A stretch of 64,000 nt of DNA from an uncultured Pseudomonadota bacterium (GCA_903834465.1 CAILJB010000076.1:124001-188000), one strand, 5' to 3'. Positions 1 through 9,741 are shown, numbered from the stretch's first letter. Translations and numbers: made by a program. Notes: generated by a model not told the origin, from the letters alone.

Positions 1-1819
1 TTTCTAAAATCAAAAATGTTTGCACAATGGTTAAAAAATCTTGTCCATAGATTTCTAACTTGTGTTTACCAACGCCTGAAATTTCGCCCATTTCGGCAAG
101 TGTGCGTGGTTTTGTTTCCATCATCGCCATAAGCGTGGCATCATGAAAAATTGTGTATGCCGGAACTGTTTGCGCGGCGGCAAGTTCTCGCCGTTTTTCA
201 CGCAACGCACTCCAAAAACGTGATTTTAAATCGTCGGCAATTTCGGCTTTTTTAACCACTTTGCGTGTGCGTAATGGTTTTTCAAAACGCATTTCATGAC
301 GAAGCATTAACCGCTGTTCACCGCGTAAAATCGGACGGCTGGCTTCAGCAAGTTGCAATGTATTAAAACTTTCAAAATTGACGGTAACTAAATTTCGTGC
401 TACCAATTGCCGAAATACCGAATGCCATTGCGTTTCGTCTAACTCTTTGCCAATGCCAAAAGTCGATTGTTTATCATGATCAGCTTGCTGAATTCGTGCA
501 GTTTGTACGCCTTGTAAGACTTCAATAAGATACGCGACACCAAAACGTTGACCCGTGCGAAAAATACACGACAACGCTTGTTGTGCGGCAATTGTGCCAT
601 CCCACGTTTGCGCCGGTTCTAAACAACAATCACAATTTCCACACGGTTCGGTTTTATTTTCACCAAAATACTGCAACAATGTTTGTCGCCGACAATGCAC
701 TTGTTCACATAATGCCAGCATGGCATCGAGTTTGTAATTTTCTAAACTTTTGTGTGTTTCATCGGCATCCGAAAGCGCAATCCAACGTTTTAAAATCACA
801 ATATCTTGTAAACCGTAAGCCATCCAAGCATTTGCCGGCGCACCATCTCGACCAGCGCGACCTGTTTCTTGATAATACGCTTCAACACTTTTAGGTAAAT
901 CTAAATGCGCGACAAAACGCACATTCGGTTTATCAATCCCCATACCAAAGGCAATAGTAGCGACAATCACGACGTTATCTTGCATTAAAAACTGTTGTTG
1001 ATTGCGTTGCCGCACATCAGCGGATAAACCTGCGTGATAGGGCAGAGCGTTAATACCTTTTTCATTCAACCATTCAGCAATCGCATCAACTTTTTTGCGT
1101 GACAAACAATAAACAATCCCCACATCACCATCGTGATGTTTGCGGATAAAATCGAGCAATTGTTGCCGCTCTTTGCCAGATTGTTTTTGCACAATCGTGT
1201 AGCGAATATTGGGGCGGTCAAAACCGCCGATATAAAGCGGTGCATTTTCGAGTTGCAAACGTTGCTGAATTTCAAGGCGCGTGCGTTCGTCAGCAGTTGC
1301 GGTTAAGGCAATGCGTGGCACGTTGGGAAATTGCTCATGCAAAATTGACAAGTTTAAATAATCCACCCGAAAATCATGTCCCCATTGCGATACGCAATGT
1401 GCTTCATCAATGGCAAATAAGGCAATCGATAACGATTTTAAAAACCGCAGCGTGGCAGGCATTGCTAGACGTTCTGGCGCGATATAAAGTAAATCAATTT
1501 CACCATCGAGCAATCGTTGTTCAACGAGCTGTGATTCCTGAATTGTCAAGGTTGAATTCAGAAAGGCGGCATGCAGACCAAGCTGATTTAACGTATCGAC
1601 TTGGTCTTGCATTAAGGCAATTAGCGGTGAAATCACAATGCCTACGCCGTCTCGCAATAAAGCCGGAATTTGATAACATAACGACTTTCCGCCACCCGTT
1701 GGCATCAACACTAACGCATCTTGACCGGCAATTAAACCATCAATAATTGCTTGCTGTTGACCACGAAATTGCGGATAACCGAATACGGTTTTCAAAATTT
1801 TGAGCGGCATATTGTTCAT
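1..1819 (-). CDS. recQ: ATP-dependent DNA helicase RecQ (3' end cut by window)
   Basis: A 3'-5' superfamily 2 helicase for recombination and replication-fork repair. I translated the minus strand: about 606 residues are present and no stop is reached before position 1. Walker A (PTGGGKS) lies near residue 40 and the DEAH box (IDEAHCVSQWGHDF) near 137. Helicase motifs VI (QETGRAGRDG) and the RecQ zinc cysteines (near 371-397, ending CGNCDCC) follow. A C-terminal HRDC domain ends in GVGKHKLEIYGQDF. E. coli RecQ is 609 residues, so only a few residues are probably missing. The start is ATG at 1819 (MNNMPLKI) with a GGAAT upstream; ATG at 1810 is an alternative. It is divergent from the HD-GYP regulator gene, with 75 nt between them. 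Confidence 0.95.
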   Translation of the reverse strand, partial: MNNMPLKILKTVFGYPQFRGQQQAIIDGLIAGQDALVLMPTGGGKSLCYQIPALLRDGVGIVISPLIALMQDQVDTLNQLGLHAAFLNSTLTIQESQLVEQRLLDGEIDLLYIAPERLAMPATLRFLKSLSIALFAIDEAHCVSQWGHDFRVDYLNLSILHEQFPNVPRIALTATADERTRLEIQQRLQLENAPLYIGGFDRPNIRYTIVQKQSGKERQQLLDFIRKHHDGDVGIVYCLSRKKVDAIAEWLNEKGINALPYHAGLSADVRQRNQQQFLMQDNVVIVATIAFGMGIDKPNVRFVAHLDLPKSVEAYYQETGRAGRDGAPANAWMAYGLQDIVILKRWIALSDADETHKSLENYKLDAMLALCEQVHCRRQTLLQYFGENKTEPCGNCDCCLEPAQTWDGTIAAQQALSCIFRTGQRFGVAYLIEVLQGVQTARIQQADHDKQSTFGIGKELDETQWHSVFRQLVARNLVTVNFESFNTLQLAEASRPILRGEQRLMLRHEMRFEKPLRTRKVVKKAEIADDLKSRFWSALREKRRELAAAQTVPAYTIFHDATLMAMMETKPRTLAEMGEISGVGKHKLEIYGQDFLTIVQTFLILE

Positions 1820-1894
1820 TTTTATTCCAGTAAAGCCATAATAGCTGCACAATATAAACAATAATTTTCCATTTAAAACTTTTGCGTTGTTCTT

Positions 1895-2947
1895 ATGCTT
1901 GAAAATTCTGCTGAATCCTATACCGCTGACATTCTGATTGTGGATGATACATTAGCAAATTTACAGTTGCTAACGTCGATTCTTAAAGAAGAAGGTTATA
2001 AAGTCCGTCCCGCGAGTTCTGGCGCAATGGCACTGCAAGCTATCGCAAAAAAATTACCGGATTTAATTTTACTCGACATCAAAATGCCGGATATGAACGG
2101 TTACGAAGTGTGCGAAGAATTGAAGCGTCATGCTCGCACGCAAGACGTTCCAATTATTTTTATCAGCGCGCTCAGTGATATTGCTGACAAAGTCAAAGCC
2201 TTTAATGTCGGCGGCGTAGATTACATCAATAAACCGTTTCAATTTGAAGAAGTGAAAGCGCGTGTTATCACGCATTTAAAGCTACGCGCTTATCAAACGG
2301 ATATGGCGCAAAAAGTAGCGGAAGGCATTGAAAAAATAAATGGATTAAGTCAGGAAATTATTGATACGCAACGCGAATTGATTTTTACGATGGGCGAAAT
2401 TTGTGAAACGCGCTCGCATGAAACAGGGCAACACGTTAAACGTGTCGCAGAATATTCGTATTTGTTAGCAAAGTTGAATGGTTGCGAAGATGCTGAACTT
2501 ATTCGGCAAGCGACACCGATGCACGATATTGGCAAAGTGGCAATTAGCGATGATATTTTGCACAAAACGGGGAAATTAACACTCGAAGAGTGGGATGTGA
2601 TGAAAACACATACCACGATAGGTTTTCGTATGTTGTCAATTTCTCATCGTCCATTATTGCGTATGGCTGCACTTGTTGCGTTAGAACATCATGAAAAATG
2701 GGATGGCAGCGGTTATCCAAAAGGGCTAGCAGGCGAAGAAATTAGTTTAGCGGGTCGTATTACGGCACTTGCCGATGTATTTGATGCGTTGGGTGCGGTG
2801 CGCTGTTATAAGTCTGCGTGGGAATTACCCAGAATTTTAGACTATTTCCGTGAGCAACGCGGAAAGCATTTTGATCCGGTTTTACTCGATTTATTTTTTG
2901 ACCATTTGGACGATTTTTTGGTGATTCGAGAAAAATTTGTAGATTAG
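1895..2947 (+). CDS. Response regulator with HD-GYP c-di-GMP phosphodiesterase domain
   Basis: A two-domain regulator expected to hydrolyse cyclic di-GMP when phosphorylated. The REC domain covers residues 12-130, with phospho-acceptor Asp61 (LLDIKMPD) and Lys113 (INKPF). A short coiled linker leads to an HD-GYP domain at about 160-340. The catalytic HD pair is His210-Asp211 (MHDIGK), and the second metal site is HHEKWDGSGYPKG (265-277). All hallmark residues are present, so activity is likely. The usual DALTS-RPYK stretch after the GYP region is altered to DALGAVRCYK. No kinase gene is adjacent, so the input is unknown. The next gene starts 15 nt downstream. Confidence 0.93.
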   Translation: MLENSAESYTADILIVDDTLANLQLLTSILKEEGYKVRPASSGAMALQAIAKKLPDLILLDIKMPDMNGYEVCEELKRHARTQDVPIIFISALSDIADKVKAFNVGGVDYINKPFQFEEVKARVITHLKLRAYQTDMAQKVAEGIEKINGLSQEIIDTQRELIFTMGEICETRSHETGQHVKRVAEYSYLLAKLNGCEDAELIRQATPMHDIGKVAISDDILHKTGKLTLEEWDVMKTHTTIGFRMLSISHRPLLRMAALVALEHHEKWDGSGYPKGLAGEEISLAGRITALADVFDALGAVRCYKSAWELPRILDYFREQRGKHFDPVLLDLFFDHLDDFLVIREKFVD

Positions 2948-2962
2948 CAAAGGGGCGTTATC

Positions 2963-4285
2963 ATGTTGAAACATGTTGTTTTATTGTCGATGTTAGTAAC
3001 CGTTTCACCCAGTATTATTGCCGATGAAATACCTGCAACCGTTTCACCTGAAAGTGTTGGTTTATCTTCACTACGATTAAAAAATCTCGATGCGCTGATG
3101 GAATCACACATTACTGAAAAAAAAATTGCGGGCGCAAATGTGCTAATTGCTCGAAAGGGAAAAATCGCTTATTTCAAATCGTTTGGTATTGCGGACGAAA
3201 ATAAACCCATGCAGCGTGACAGTTTAATTCGCGTTATGTCGATGTCAAAACCAATTACCAGTACAGCGGTAATGATTCTTTATGAACAAGGAAAATTACT
3301 GCTTTCTGACCCTGTTTCAAAATATATTCCAGAGTTTAAAAATCAAAAAGTTATCGAAATGAATCCAAATGGTAAGGGTTATAAACTCGTGCCAGTGAAA
3401 CGTGAAGTGACGATACGCGATTTGCTTACACATAAATCTGGCATTTTGTATTCATTTTTAAATAATTATTATCACGAACCTGAACGCCAAGCGTTGATTG
3501 ATTTATATCGACAAGCCGGAATCAGCGATGGTTTTTGTCGCCCCGATGAAACGATTGGCGATATGGTTAAACGTTTAGCGCGTTTACCACTTTACAAACA
3601 ACCGGGTGAAGTGTGGGATTATGGTTTATCCAATGATGTACTTGGTTATTTAATTGAAGTCGTGTCAGGAATGCGCTTTGATGAGTTTGTCCATCAAAAT
3701 ATTTTTACACCATTAAAAATGACCGACAGTTATTTTTACGTTCCCTCTGAAAAACAAGCTCGCATTGCGGCGGTGTGGAAAAGCGATTGGCAAGGTCATT
3801 TAACCCGTACTGATGATAAACCAATGATTGATGGCGATTTGGCATTGTGTCCTTTCGATGCGTATGCAACGGAAGGCAAGTATTTAACCGGTGGCGTAAA
3901 TGTCATCTCGACGGCGTATGATTATTACCGATTCGCGCAAATGTTGCTCAATCAAGGTGAATTAGACGGCGTGCGTTTACTCAGTCGTAAAACGGTAGAA
4001 TTGATGACCGCAACCAATCAAATTGGCAATTTTGATGCGACCTTTTTGCACGATCACGGCTGGAAATTTGGGTTAGGGTTTGCGATTCAACAAGACCGTG
4101 GACACGATGTGGATGCTGGTGATGTCGGTGTTTTTGAATGGGCAGGGCTTTATTCCACCCGCTTTAGCGTCGATCCAAAAGAACAAAAAATTACTATTTT
4201 TATGTCTCAAACCACGCCTTTCGGTTTGCATTTTGGGCTATGGGATAAATTACTTGTGTTATCGGGTTCTGCAATTATTGATTAG
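2963..4285 (+). CDS. Secreted serine hydrolase of the class C beta-lactamase / esterase family
   Basis: 440 residues with a signal peptide (MLKHVVLLSMLVTVSPSIIA, about 20 residues), so probably periplasmic. The SxxK catalytic motif is S93-M-S-K96, and YGLSN at 220-224 occupies the place of the family's Tyr-x-Asn motif. It is longer than a true AmpC and has the HxSG-like helix (LLTHKSG) typical of EstB-like carboxylesterases and DD-peptidase-like hydrolases. Substrate cannot be deduced, and resistance should not be inferred. The gene follows the HD-GYP gene by 15 nt and is followed 9 nt later by a solute-binding protein with its own signal peptide; the three may be co-transcribed. Confidence 0.88.
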   Translation: MLKHVVLLSMLVTVSPSIIADEIPATVSPESVGLSSLRLKNLDALMESHITEKKIAGANVLIARKGKIAYFKSFGIADENKPMQRDSLIRVMSMSKPITSTAVMILYEQGKLLLSDPVSKYIPEFKNQKVIEMNPNGKGYKLVPVKREVTIRDLLTHKSGILYSFLNNYYHEPERQALIDLYRQAGISDGFCRPDETIGDMVKRLARLPLYKQPGEVWDYGLSNDVLGYLIEVVSGMRFDEFVHQNIFTPLKMTDSYFYVPSEKQARIAAVWKSDWQGHLTRTDDKPMIDGDLALCPFDAYATEGKYLTGGVNVISTAYDYYRFAQMLLNQGELDGVRLLSRKTVELMTATNQIGNFDATFLHDHGWKFGLGFAIQQDRGHDVDAGDVGVFEWAGLYSTRFSVDPKEQKITIFMSQTTPFGLHFGLWDKLLVLSGSAIID

Positions 4286-4294
4286 GAGCGTGTG

Positions 4295-5101
4295 ATGAAA
4301 ACATTTTTAAGCATTGTTTTATTTTGTGTATCCGGTGCAGCTTTGGCAACAGGACCGCGCGTAACATCAGCATTACTCACCCCACCGGTTAACGAAATTT
4401 TTGCGTTAGATTTTCCAGCCGTTTTAAGTTCTGAAATTGCTGATGGAGGTATCGCTGCTGCGTTAATAACCGAAGCATTTAAAACAGAACAAATCGAAAG
4501 TACGATTACGCCACTGCCATTGCAAACAATGGTCGCGTATTATTTGACCGAAGAAAATGCACTAGGTATTGTTGGACATGATTTAAATTTAAGTCCAGCA
4601 GAGTTGAAAAATATTGTTTTAGTGCCAGTGTTACGCTTAAAAGAAAGTTATTTTTATTATCGTCCCAAATATGAAACGTTGGCGTGGAAAGGCGATTTAG
4701 CGGTGTTTAAAGATTTAACAGTGGGCGTGAACAAAGGCGAAGACGTAACAACGTATCAAAAAGCTGGTGTTAAAATTGAGCAAGAACGGTTGGACGCACG
4801 CATTAAAGCGTTGATTGCTGAGAAAATTGATGTATTGCGCGAAGCTGATTTGACAATGACAAATGCTTTAGCCAAAAATTTTAGTGGCCAACAAGCAAAC
4901 ATTGTACGTTTAGAGCCGAGTGCAGGTGAAGCGGTGATTTCTATTGCCTTTAATAAGAAAAATCCTAAAGGTATAGTGTTAGCAAAACAGTTTCAACAAG
5001 GACTTGCCAAGCTCATTGCCAGCGGCAAATATACTGACATTATCAAGTCACACATTGGTAAGGCAGCGGTAGAACAATATTTTGTACCACTCAAAAAATA
5101 A
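4295..5101 (+). CDS. Periplasmic solute-binding-like protein (SBP_bac_3 type)
   Basis: 268 residues with a clear signal peptide ending ALA-TG near residue 18. The rest resembles the type 2 periplasmic binding fold found in amino-acid ABC transporters and in periplasmic sensor domains: TVGVNKGEDVTTYQKAG in the hinge region, then a C-terminal helix before KSHIGKAAVEQYF. No transporter permease or ATPase lies nearby, so it may be an orphan binding protein. The start is the ATG at 4295, not the in-frame GTG at 4292: GGAG at 4285-4288 gives a 6-nt spacing to the ATG. Ligand unknown; family assignment moderate. Confidence 0.75.
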   Translation: MKTFLSIVLFCVSGAALATGPRVTSALLTPPVNEIFALDFPAVLSSEIADGGIAAALITEAFKTEQIESTITPLPLQTMVAYYLTEENALGIVGHDLNLSPAELKNIVLVPVLRLKESYFYYRPKYETLAWKGDLAVFKDLTVGVNKGEDVTTYQKAGVKIEQERLDARIKALIAEKIDVLREADLTMTNALAKNFSGQQANIVRLEPSAGEAVISIAFNKKNPKGIVLAKQFQQGLAKLIASGKYTDIIKSHIGKAAVEQYFVPLKK

Positions 5102-5133
5102 TTTATTTTAAAAAGAATCAAAGAGACGTAAAC

Positions 5134-6021
5134 ATGACTCAAAAAATTAGAAAAGCTGTTTTTCCCGTTGCTGGTTTAGGTACACGCTTTTTACCTGCGA
5201 CCAAAGCTAGTCCCAAAGAAATGTTACCCATTGTTGATAAACCGTTGATTCAATACGCGGTTGATGAAGCGGTAGCAGCAGGCATCGACACGATTATTTT
5301 CGTAACCGGACGCAGCAAAAATGCCATCGTTGACCATTTTGACAAAGCCTATGAATTAGAAAATGAATTGGCGATTCGCGGCAAAACCGAAACCTTGCAA
5401 ATGATTCGCCAAATGATGCCGCCGCACGTTTCATTCATTTTCATTCGTCAAGCTGAAGCGTTGGGGCTAGGTCATGCGGTGCATTGCGCGAAACGTGCGG
5501 TGGGTGACGAACCATTTGCCGTGATTTTAGCGGATGATTTAATTTGCAACGGCGACAACGGTTGTTTAACACAAATGGTGGCGCAATATCACAAAAATCA
5601 GTGCAGTATTTTAGGGGTAGAGCGTGTTAATCCTAATGAAACTGATAAATACGGAATTGTGAAAACTAAAGAACTCACACCGAATTTAGGACAAGTTGAC
5701 TTAATTGTTGAAAAACCCTCGCCGGATCGTGCGCCGTCGAATTTAGCCGTAGTTGGTCGTTATATTTTAACCCCCACAATTTTTAGAAAAATCGAAGAAA
5801 CGGGGAAAGGGGCTGGTGGAGAAATTCAATTAACTGATGCGATTGCCTCATTGATGCTAGAACAAAATGTCTTTGCTTATGAATTTGAAGGCAAACGTTA
5901 TGATTGTGGTTCAAAATTGGGCTATTTACAAGCAACCGTTGAAGAAGCTTTAATTCATGATGAATTGAAAGATGATTTTTTAGCCTATTTGAAAAATTTT
6001 GTTGCAAATTTACCAGCTTAA
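5134..6021 (+). CDS. galU: UTP--glucose-1-phosphate uridylyltransferase
   Basis: Makes UDP-glucose from UTP and glucose-1-phosphate, feeding lipopolysaccharide and exopolysaccharide synthesis in the cytoplasm. At 295 residues it is the usual GalU length. The nucleotide-binding signature is GLGTRFLPATKASPKEM (residues 14-30), followed by DKPLIQYAVDEA, the LGLGHAVHCA loop, the ILADDLI metal-binding segment and the VEKPSPDRAPSNLAVVGRYI stretch typical of bacterial GalU. ATG start. It stands between a binding-protein gene and a lipoprotein gene and does not overlap either. Confidence 0.97.
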   Translation: MTQKIRKAVFPVAGLGTRFLPATKASPKEMLPIVDKPLIQYAVDEAVAAGIDTIIFVTGRSKNAIVDHFDKAYELENELAIRGKTETLQMIRQMMPPHVSFIFIRQAEALGLGHAVHCAKRAVGDEPFAVILADDLICNGDNGCLTQMVAQYHKNQCSILGVERVNPNETDKYGIVKTKELTPNLGQVDLIVEKPSPDRAPSNLAVVGRYILTPTIFRKIEETGKGAGGEIQLTDAIASLMLEQNVFAYEFEGKRYDCGSKLGYLQATVEEALIHDELKDDFLAYLKNFVANLPA

Positions 6022-6037
6022 ACACAGTGGCGTGAAA

Positions 6038-6805
6038 ATGAAATCGTATTATTTTAAAAAAAGTTCGCTAGTTAGCGTTATCATTTTCGCGCTAATGTTG
6101 ACGGGGTGCGTGTATTGGATTCGTGCTTTTCAGGTTTATCAGCAAATGGACGAGTTTGATAAACATTTTGCGATTGTCGTCACCGATGAATTTACGCTGC
6201 AATTTAAAGACCCCATTTTATACAGCAAAGATTTTGTATCGCTGTCAAAACTTTATCCCAGCGATGATTCATCAACTACTGAGGGGCGAAAATGGCGATA
6301 TTGGTTCCGAAAAATTGATGCAACAGGTAATATTATCAAGCCTGAAATCAAGTTTTATTCTGACCTGTATTTCAACAAAGAAAGTAAATTAACGGCATGG
6401 TCATTTTCATCGTTGTTTTTGCAAATTGCGCCGCCGAAATTTTTAGAAGTGTCGTTACGCTCTATTGGTGGCGCGGAAATCGACAAAGAGAAAAAACAAC
6501 TCAAAGCCAACAACGCGTTATTGGAAAAAATATCGGATGATTTACCAAAGAAAGCGGTTGTGGTTGCAAAATTAGGCGAACCGTTAGAAATTAAAGACGA
6601 ACCTGAACAAGAAATTTATATTTATCATTTTTTACTTGAAACGCACGAAATTGAAAAAGGGTACGAAGATCGAGCATTAAATGAAGTTAAGATTACCTTT
6701 GATAAAAAGACCCAAGAATTAACGCGAATGGCAGGACGATTTGCGGGTTTAAAAGTGTCAATTAACTATAAAAAGTTTTTGGCTGAACAACCCGAAGCGG
6801 ATTGA
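6038..6805 (+). CDS. Putative lipoprotein of unknown function
   Basis: A 255-residue protein I do not recognise. From ATG 6038 it begins MKSYYFKKSS followed by a hydrophobic stretch and the lipobox LTGC, so Cys24 is the likely lipidation site. The mature part is charged and mixed alpha/beta with no catalytic motif I can name. A longer in-frame start at 5999 would run into galU and would bury the signal sequence, so I rejected it. The CZB gene begins 26 nt downstream. Confidence 0.7.
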   Translation: MKSYYFKKSSLVSVIIFALMLTGCVYWIRAFQVYQQMDEFDKHFAIVVTDEFTLQFKDPILYSKDFVSLSKLYPSDDSSTTEGRKWRYWFRKIDATGNIIKPEIKFYSDLYFNKESKLTAWSFSSLFLQIAPPKFLEVSLRSIGGAEIDKEKKQLKANNALLEKISDDLPKKAVVVAKLGEPLEIKDEPEQEIYIYHFLLETHEIEKGYEDRALNEVKITFDKKTQELTRMAGRFAGLKVSINYKKFLAEQPEAD

Positions 6806-6831
6806 TTTTTAATATTCAGGAGATTTAAATT

Positions 6832-7377
6832 ATGCCCGATAAAGAAGAGATTGTAACGAAAGCAACTGTCCCAGATGAAGCCTCTTTGACTGAAACACCT
6901 AGCGCAAGAGCAGAAGGCGAGGCTGAAATTGAAGTAACTATTCCCGTAAGAGCAATTATTCCAGTTAAATTTCGACGTGCTGACGACCATCTTTATTTGG
7001 TTGCCAGTCACGCTTACTGGAAGGAAAAAATATGCGAAGCTATTGAAAATAAAGAAATACTAGATGAAAAGGAAATATTTAAATCCGATTCTTGTGATTT
7101 AGGGCAATGGTTAAATTGCGAACACGAACATCCACACGTTTCTCATTTACAAAGCTACCATGATTTGAAAAAAAGAAATGCAGAGTTTCATGTTCAAGCC
7201 AGCAGAGTAGCCGAATATATCAATGCCCAAAAATACGATGCGGCAAAGCGATTAACGGAATGTACTTCTGCATTCGAATCCTCTTCTAACGCGGTCATTA
7301 TGGCAATTTTTCGTTTGAAAAAAGATTTTGATAGTGACAAGGCTAATCGCAATCATCATAAAATCACACACGAATAA
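6832..7377 (+). CDS. Stand-alone CZB (chemoreceptor zinc-binding) domain protein
   Basis: 181 residues: about 50 acidic, probably disordered residues, then a CZB-like helical domain. The pattern H60-x2-W63, C88-DLGQW (family C-x-LGxW) and AEFH120 matches the CZB zinc site of chemoreceptors and of the diguanylate cyclase DgcZ. The first His of the usual HxxxH pair is Asn116 here; His110 or the cluster CEHEHPHVSH (96-105) might compensate. No chemoreceptor, GGDEF or other effector domain is attached, so it may act as a zinc or redox-sensing partner in trans. It starts behind AGGAG and converges with cysH, 3 nt away. Confidence 0.72.
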   Translation: MPDKEEIVTKATVPDEASLTETPSARAEGEAEIEVTIPVRAIIPVKFRRADDHLYLVASHAYWKEKICEAIENKEILDEKEIFKSDSCDLGQWLNCEHEHPHVSHLQSYHDLKKRNAEFHVQASRVAEYINAQKYDAAKRLTECTSAFESSSNAVIMAIFRLKKDFDSDKANRNHHKITHE

Positions 7378-7380
7378 CTG

Positions 7381-8094
7381 TTATTTTTTCACATTTTCTG
7401 CATGTAAACCGCATTCTTTTTTCGCGCCATCTTCCCACCACCAACGTCCAACGCGCTCATGTTGATTTGGTAAAATCGGGCGCGTACAGGGTTCGCAACC
7501 AATACTGGTAAAACCATGTTGATGCAGCAGGTTGTAAGGCACTTGATAAGCCTCGATGTAATCCCACACCTGCGCTGAAGTCCAATTGAGTAGCGGATTA
7601 AATTTAATTAACGTATGTTCTGGTGTTGAAAATGCACTATCAATCTGTACTTCGGGAATCTCTTGGCGTGTATCTAAACTTTGGTCTTTGCGCTGCCCCG
7701 TAATCCACGCATCAACAGTCGTCAACTTACGGCGTAACGGTTCAACTTTCCGAATCCCGCAACATTCTGAATGCCCATCTTCATAAAAACTAAACAAGCC
7801 TTTAGTTTTCACAAACTCATCAAGTAAATCGCGGTTTGGGCTTAACACCTCGATGTCGATGCCATAATGTTTTCGTACTTGTTCAATGAAACGATAGGTT
7901 TCAGGATGTAAACGTCCTGTATCGAGGCAAAAAATAGAAATGTCTTTGCGAATATTCAATGCCAAATCAATTAGCACGACATCTTCTGCACCACTGAATG
8001 AAATAGCAATGTTGTTAAATTGCGCTAATGCTGCTTTTAAAATCACACGCGGATTTTTGCCGGCTAATTCAGTTTGTAAATTTTCAATATTCAT
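7381..8094 (-). CDS. cysH: Adenylyl-sulfate / phosphoadenylyl-sulfate reductase
   Basis: Reduces activated sulfate to sulfite for cysteine synthesis. 237 residues with the PP-loop [14 protein letters not shown] near the N-terminus and the C-terminal catalytic ECGLH. It carries both cysteine pairs of the iron-sulfur form, CC in [13 protein letters not shown] and CxxC in GCEPCTRP. These mark the [4Fe-4S] APS-reductase type rather than the E. coli PAPS-reductase type. It lies 3 nt downstream of gshA on the same strand, linking sulfate reduction with glutathione synthesis; the two are likely one operon. Confidence 0.93.
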   Translation of the reverse strand: MNIENLQTELAGKNPRVILKAALAQFNNIAISFSGAEDVVLIDLALNIRKDISIFCLDTGRLHPETYRFIEQVRKHYGIDIEVLSPNRDLLDEFVKTKGLFSFYEDGHSECCGIRKVEPLRRKLTTVDAWITGQRKDQSLDTRQEIPEVQIDSAFSTPEHTLIKFNPLLNWTSAQVWDYIEAYQVPYNLLHQHGFTSIGCEPCTRPILPNQHERVGRWWWEDGAKKECGLHAENVKK

Positions 8095-8097
8095 AGC

Positions 8098-9648
8098 TTA
8101 GGGTTGAGAAAAATAATGTTGTAAAAATTGCTCAAAAGGCAGTTGTGGTGCGGCTTCTAATTCACGTTGTTTGGCATGCGATTGAGCGGCGAGGTCGATA
8201 AATGTTTGTCGCGTTGCATCGTCTAACGATTGCCCCGCAAAAAATTTAGCTAACTCCGCAGATTGATTAACGGTAAAACATGAAAATGGTTTTTCCGTTT
8301 CGTGCATGGCAACCAGCATTCGCGCTGAGGGTGTTAAATCAGGATTTTCGACTAATTCACGTTGCAGTTTTAACGTTTGCGAATAAGGCGAATTAGTTTC
8401 TGTTGAATCGAGAGCTTCACAAATCGGTTGCATCGCGGTCAGAATTTCTCGCGCCCAGTTTTGTAACGTTATTGATTGACCATTTTTAACCAATTCCACA
8501 TTGGGTTTGCGTCCACTGTTTGCCACAATTAACTGATTAGAATTATTTACTCGCAATTCGTTTTCCGTAATTTCAGGACTATCGGTCAATAAACACGTCA
8601 ATAATAAGGCTTCAATAAATCGCGCTGTTGGTTCATCAATCCCAATCGGATGAAAGGGATTTAAATCCAATGCTCGCATTTCCACATATTCCACACCGCC
8701 ACGTCGCAACGCCGAAGTTGGTTTTTCACCCGATAACGCAATTTGTTTGGGACGCATGATGCTGTAAAACTCATTTTCGATTTGCAAAATATTGGCATTC
8801 AATTGTTTATATTCGCCATCAACGCACACGCCAATTTTTTCATAATCAGGGTAGGGCGTACTAATTGCTGAACTTAAACTGCGAACGTAACCGTCCAGTG
8901 TATTGTAATCAATGGCTAAACTTGCTTGATTTTTGCTTTTATAACCAATATCGCTCATGCGTAACGAGGTGGCGTAAGGATGATAAAGCGTGCCGTTATC
9001 GAACTCTTCAAATTGCGCCATCAGGGCAGGGCGACTTTTAAAAAAGTTTTTACAAATTGCCGGGGATGCGCCAAATAAATACAAAATTATCCAGCCGATG
9101 CGTTGAAAATTTCGAATTAGTCCAAAATATGCGGCATTTTTAAATTCGGCTAACGTTTGCGAGGTGTTGGCTTGCGTGTGCAAAAATTTCCATAACGGTT
9201 CTGGCACAGAATAATTAAAATGAATGCCGGCAATGGCTTGCATGGTACGTCCGTAACGATGCCATAATCCGTGACGATAAACGTGTTTCATTCGTCCAAT
9301 ATTGGAACTGCCATATTCAGCAATGCGAATGTTCTCATCGCCATCAATGCCACATGGCATACTCGCGCATAACAATTGTTCTTTGCCTAAGTTTTCATAA
9401 ACAAATTGGTGAATATCTTGTAAATTTTTTAACGTATCCTGAACGTCAGCAAACGGCGGCGTAATCAATTCAATCAACGCTTCGGAATAATCAGTGGTAA
9501 TTTGTGAATGTGTCAGCGTTGAGCCTAACGCATGCGGATGTGTGGCTTGTGAAATTAAACCATGCGCGTTAATACGCAGGCTTTCTTTTTCAATGCCTTT
9601 GAAACCGCCGCTGAGGAGATGAGGGTAATCTGTGAGCCAATGGGTCAT
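8098..9648 (-). CDS. gshA: Glutamate--cysteine ligase
   Basis: First step of glutathione synthesis, ATP-dependent joining of glutamate and cysteine. 516 residues from ATG 9648, close to the E. coli enzyme. Family features include GGFKGIEKESLRI at the N-terminus, ITTDYSEALIELITPP, CASMPCGIDGDENIRIAEYG, RHGLWHRYGRTMQAIAGIHF and VEYVEMRALDLNPFHPIGID. A start at 9684 would add 12 atypical hydrophobic residues and was rejected. No strong Shine-Dalgarno is visible at 9648. cysH follows 3 nt downstream. Upstream, 93 nt separate it from the cyclase gene end. Confidence 0.95.
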   Translation of the reverse strand: MTHWLTDYPHLLSGGFKGIEKESLRINAHGLISQATHPHALGSTLTHSQITTDYSEALIELITPPFADVQDTLKNLQDIHQFVYENLGKEQLLCASMPCGIDGDENIRIAEYGSSNIGRMKHVYRHGLWHRYGRTMQAIAGIHFNYSVPEPLWKFLHTQANTSQTLAEFKNAAYFGLIRNFQRIGWIILYLFGASPAICKNFFKSRPALMAQFEEFDNGTLYHPYATSLRMSDIGYKSKNQASLAIDYNTLDGYVRSLSSAISTPYPDYEKIGVCVDGEYKQLNANILQIENEFYSIMRPKQIALSGEKPTSALRRGGVEYVEMRALDLNPFHPIGIDEPTARFIEALLLTCLLTDSPEITENELRVNNSNQLIVANSGRKPNVELVKNGQSITLQNWAREILTAMQPICEALDSTETNSPYSQTLKLQRELVENPDLTPSARMLVAMHETEKPFSCFTVNQSAELAKFFAGQSLDDATRQTFIDLAAQSHAKQRELEAAPQLPFEQFLQHYFSQP

Positions 9649-9741
9649 GAAAAATACAAAATTAAAATAACGAATAAGGCGCATTATACGTTAGAAAATC
9701 CCCCCTGCGTTGTCGGATTCAAGTAATAATGGTTTTAGAAT

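Noticed and set aside
1240-1746. Open frame of 168 codons antisense to recQ
   Set aside because: It is the reverse of strongly conserved RecQ motifs, and its translation has no protein-like pattern.
2963-4285. Antibiotic-resistance beta-lactamase
   Set aside because: The protein has the SxxK fold motif, but length and other motifs fit an EstB-like esterase or peptidase, so resistance cannot be claimed.
5999-6037. Longer start for the lipoprotein gene overlapping galU
   Set aside because: It adds 13 residues before the signal sequence and lacks a ribosome-binding site; ATG 6038 places the lipobox correctly.
7373-7385. Short palindrome AATAAC-T-GTTATT followed by T residues between the CZB gene and cysH
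   Set aside because: A 6-bp AT-only stem with a one-nt centre would not form a stable terminator, and it overlaps both gene ends.
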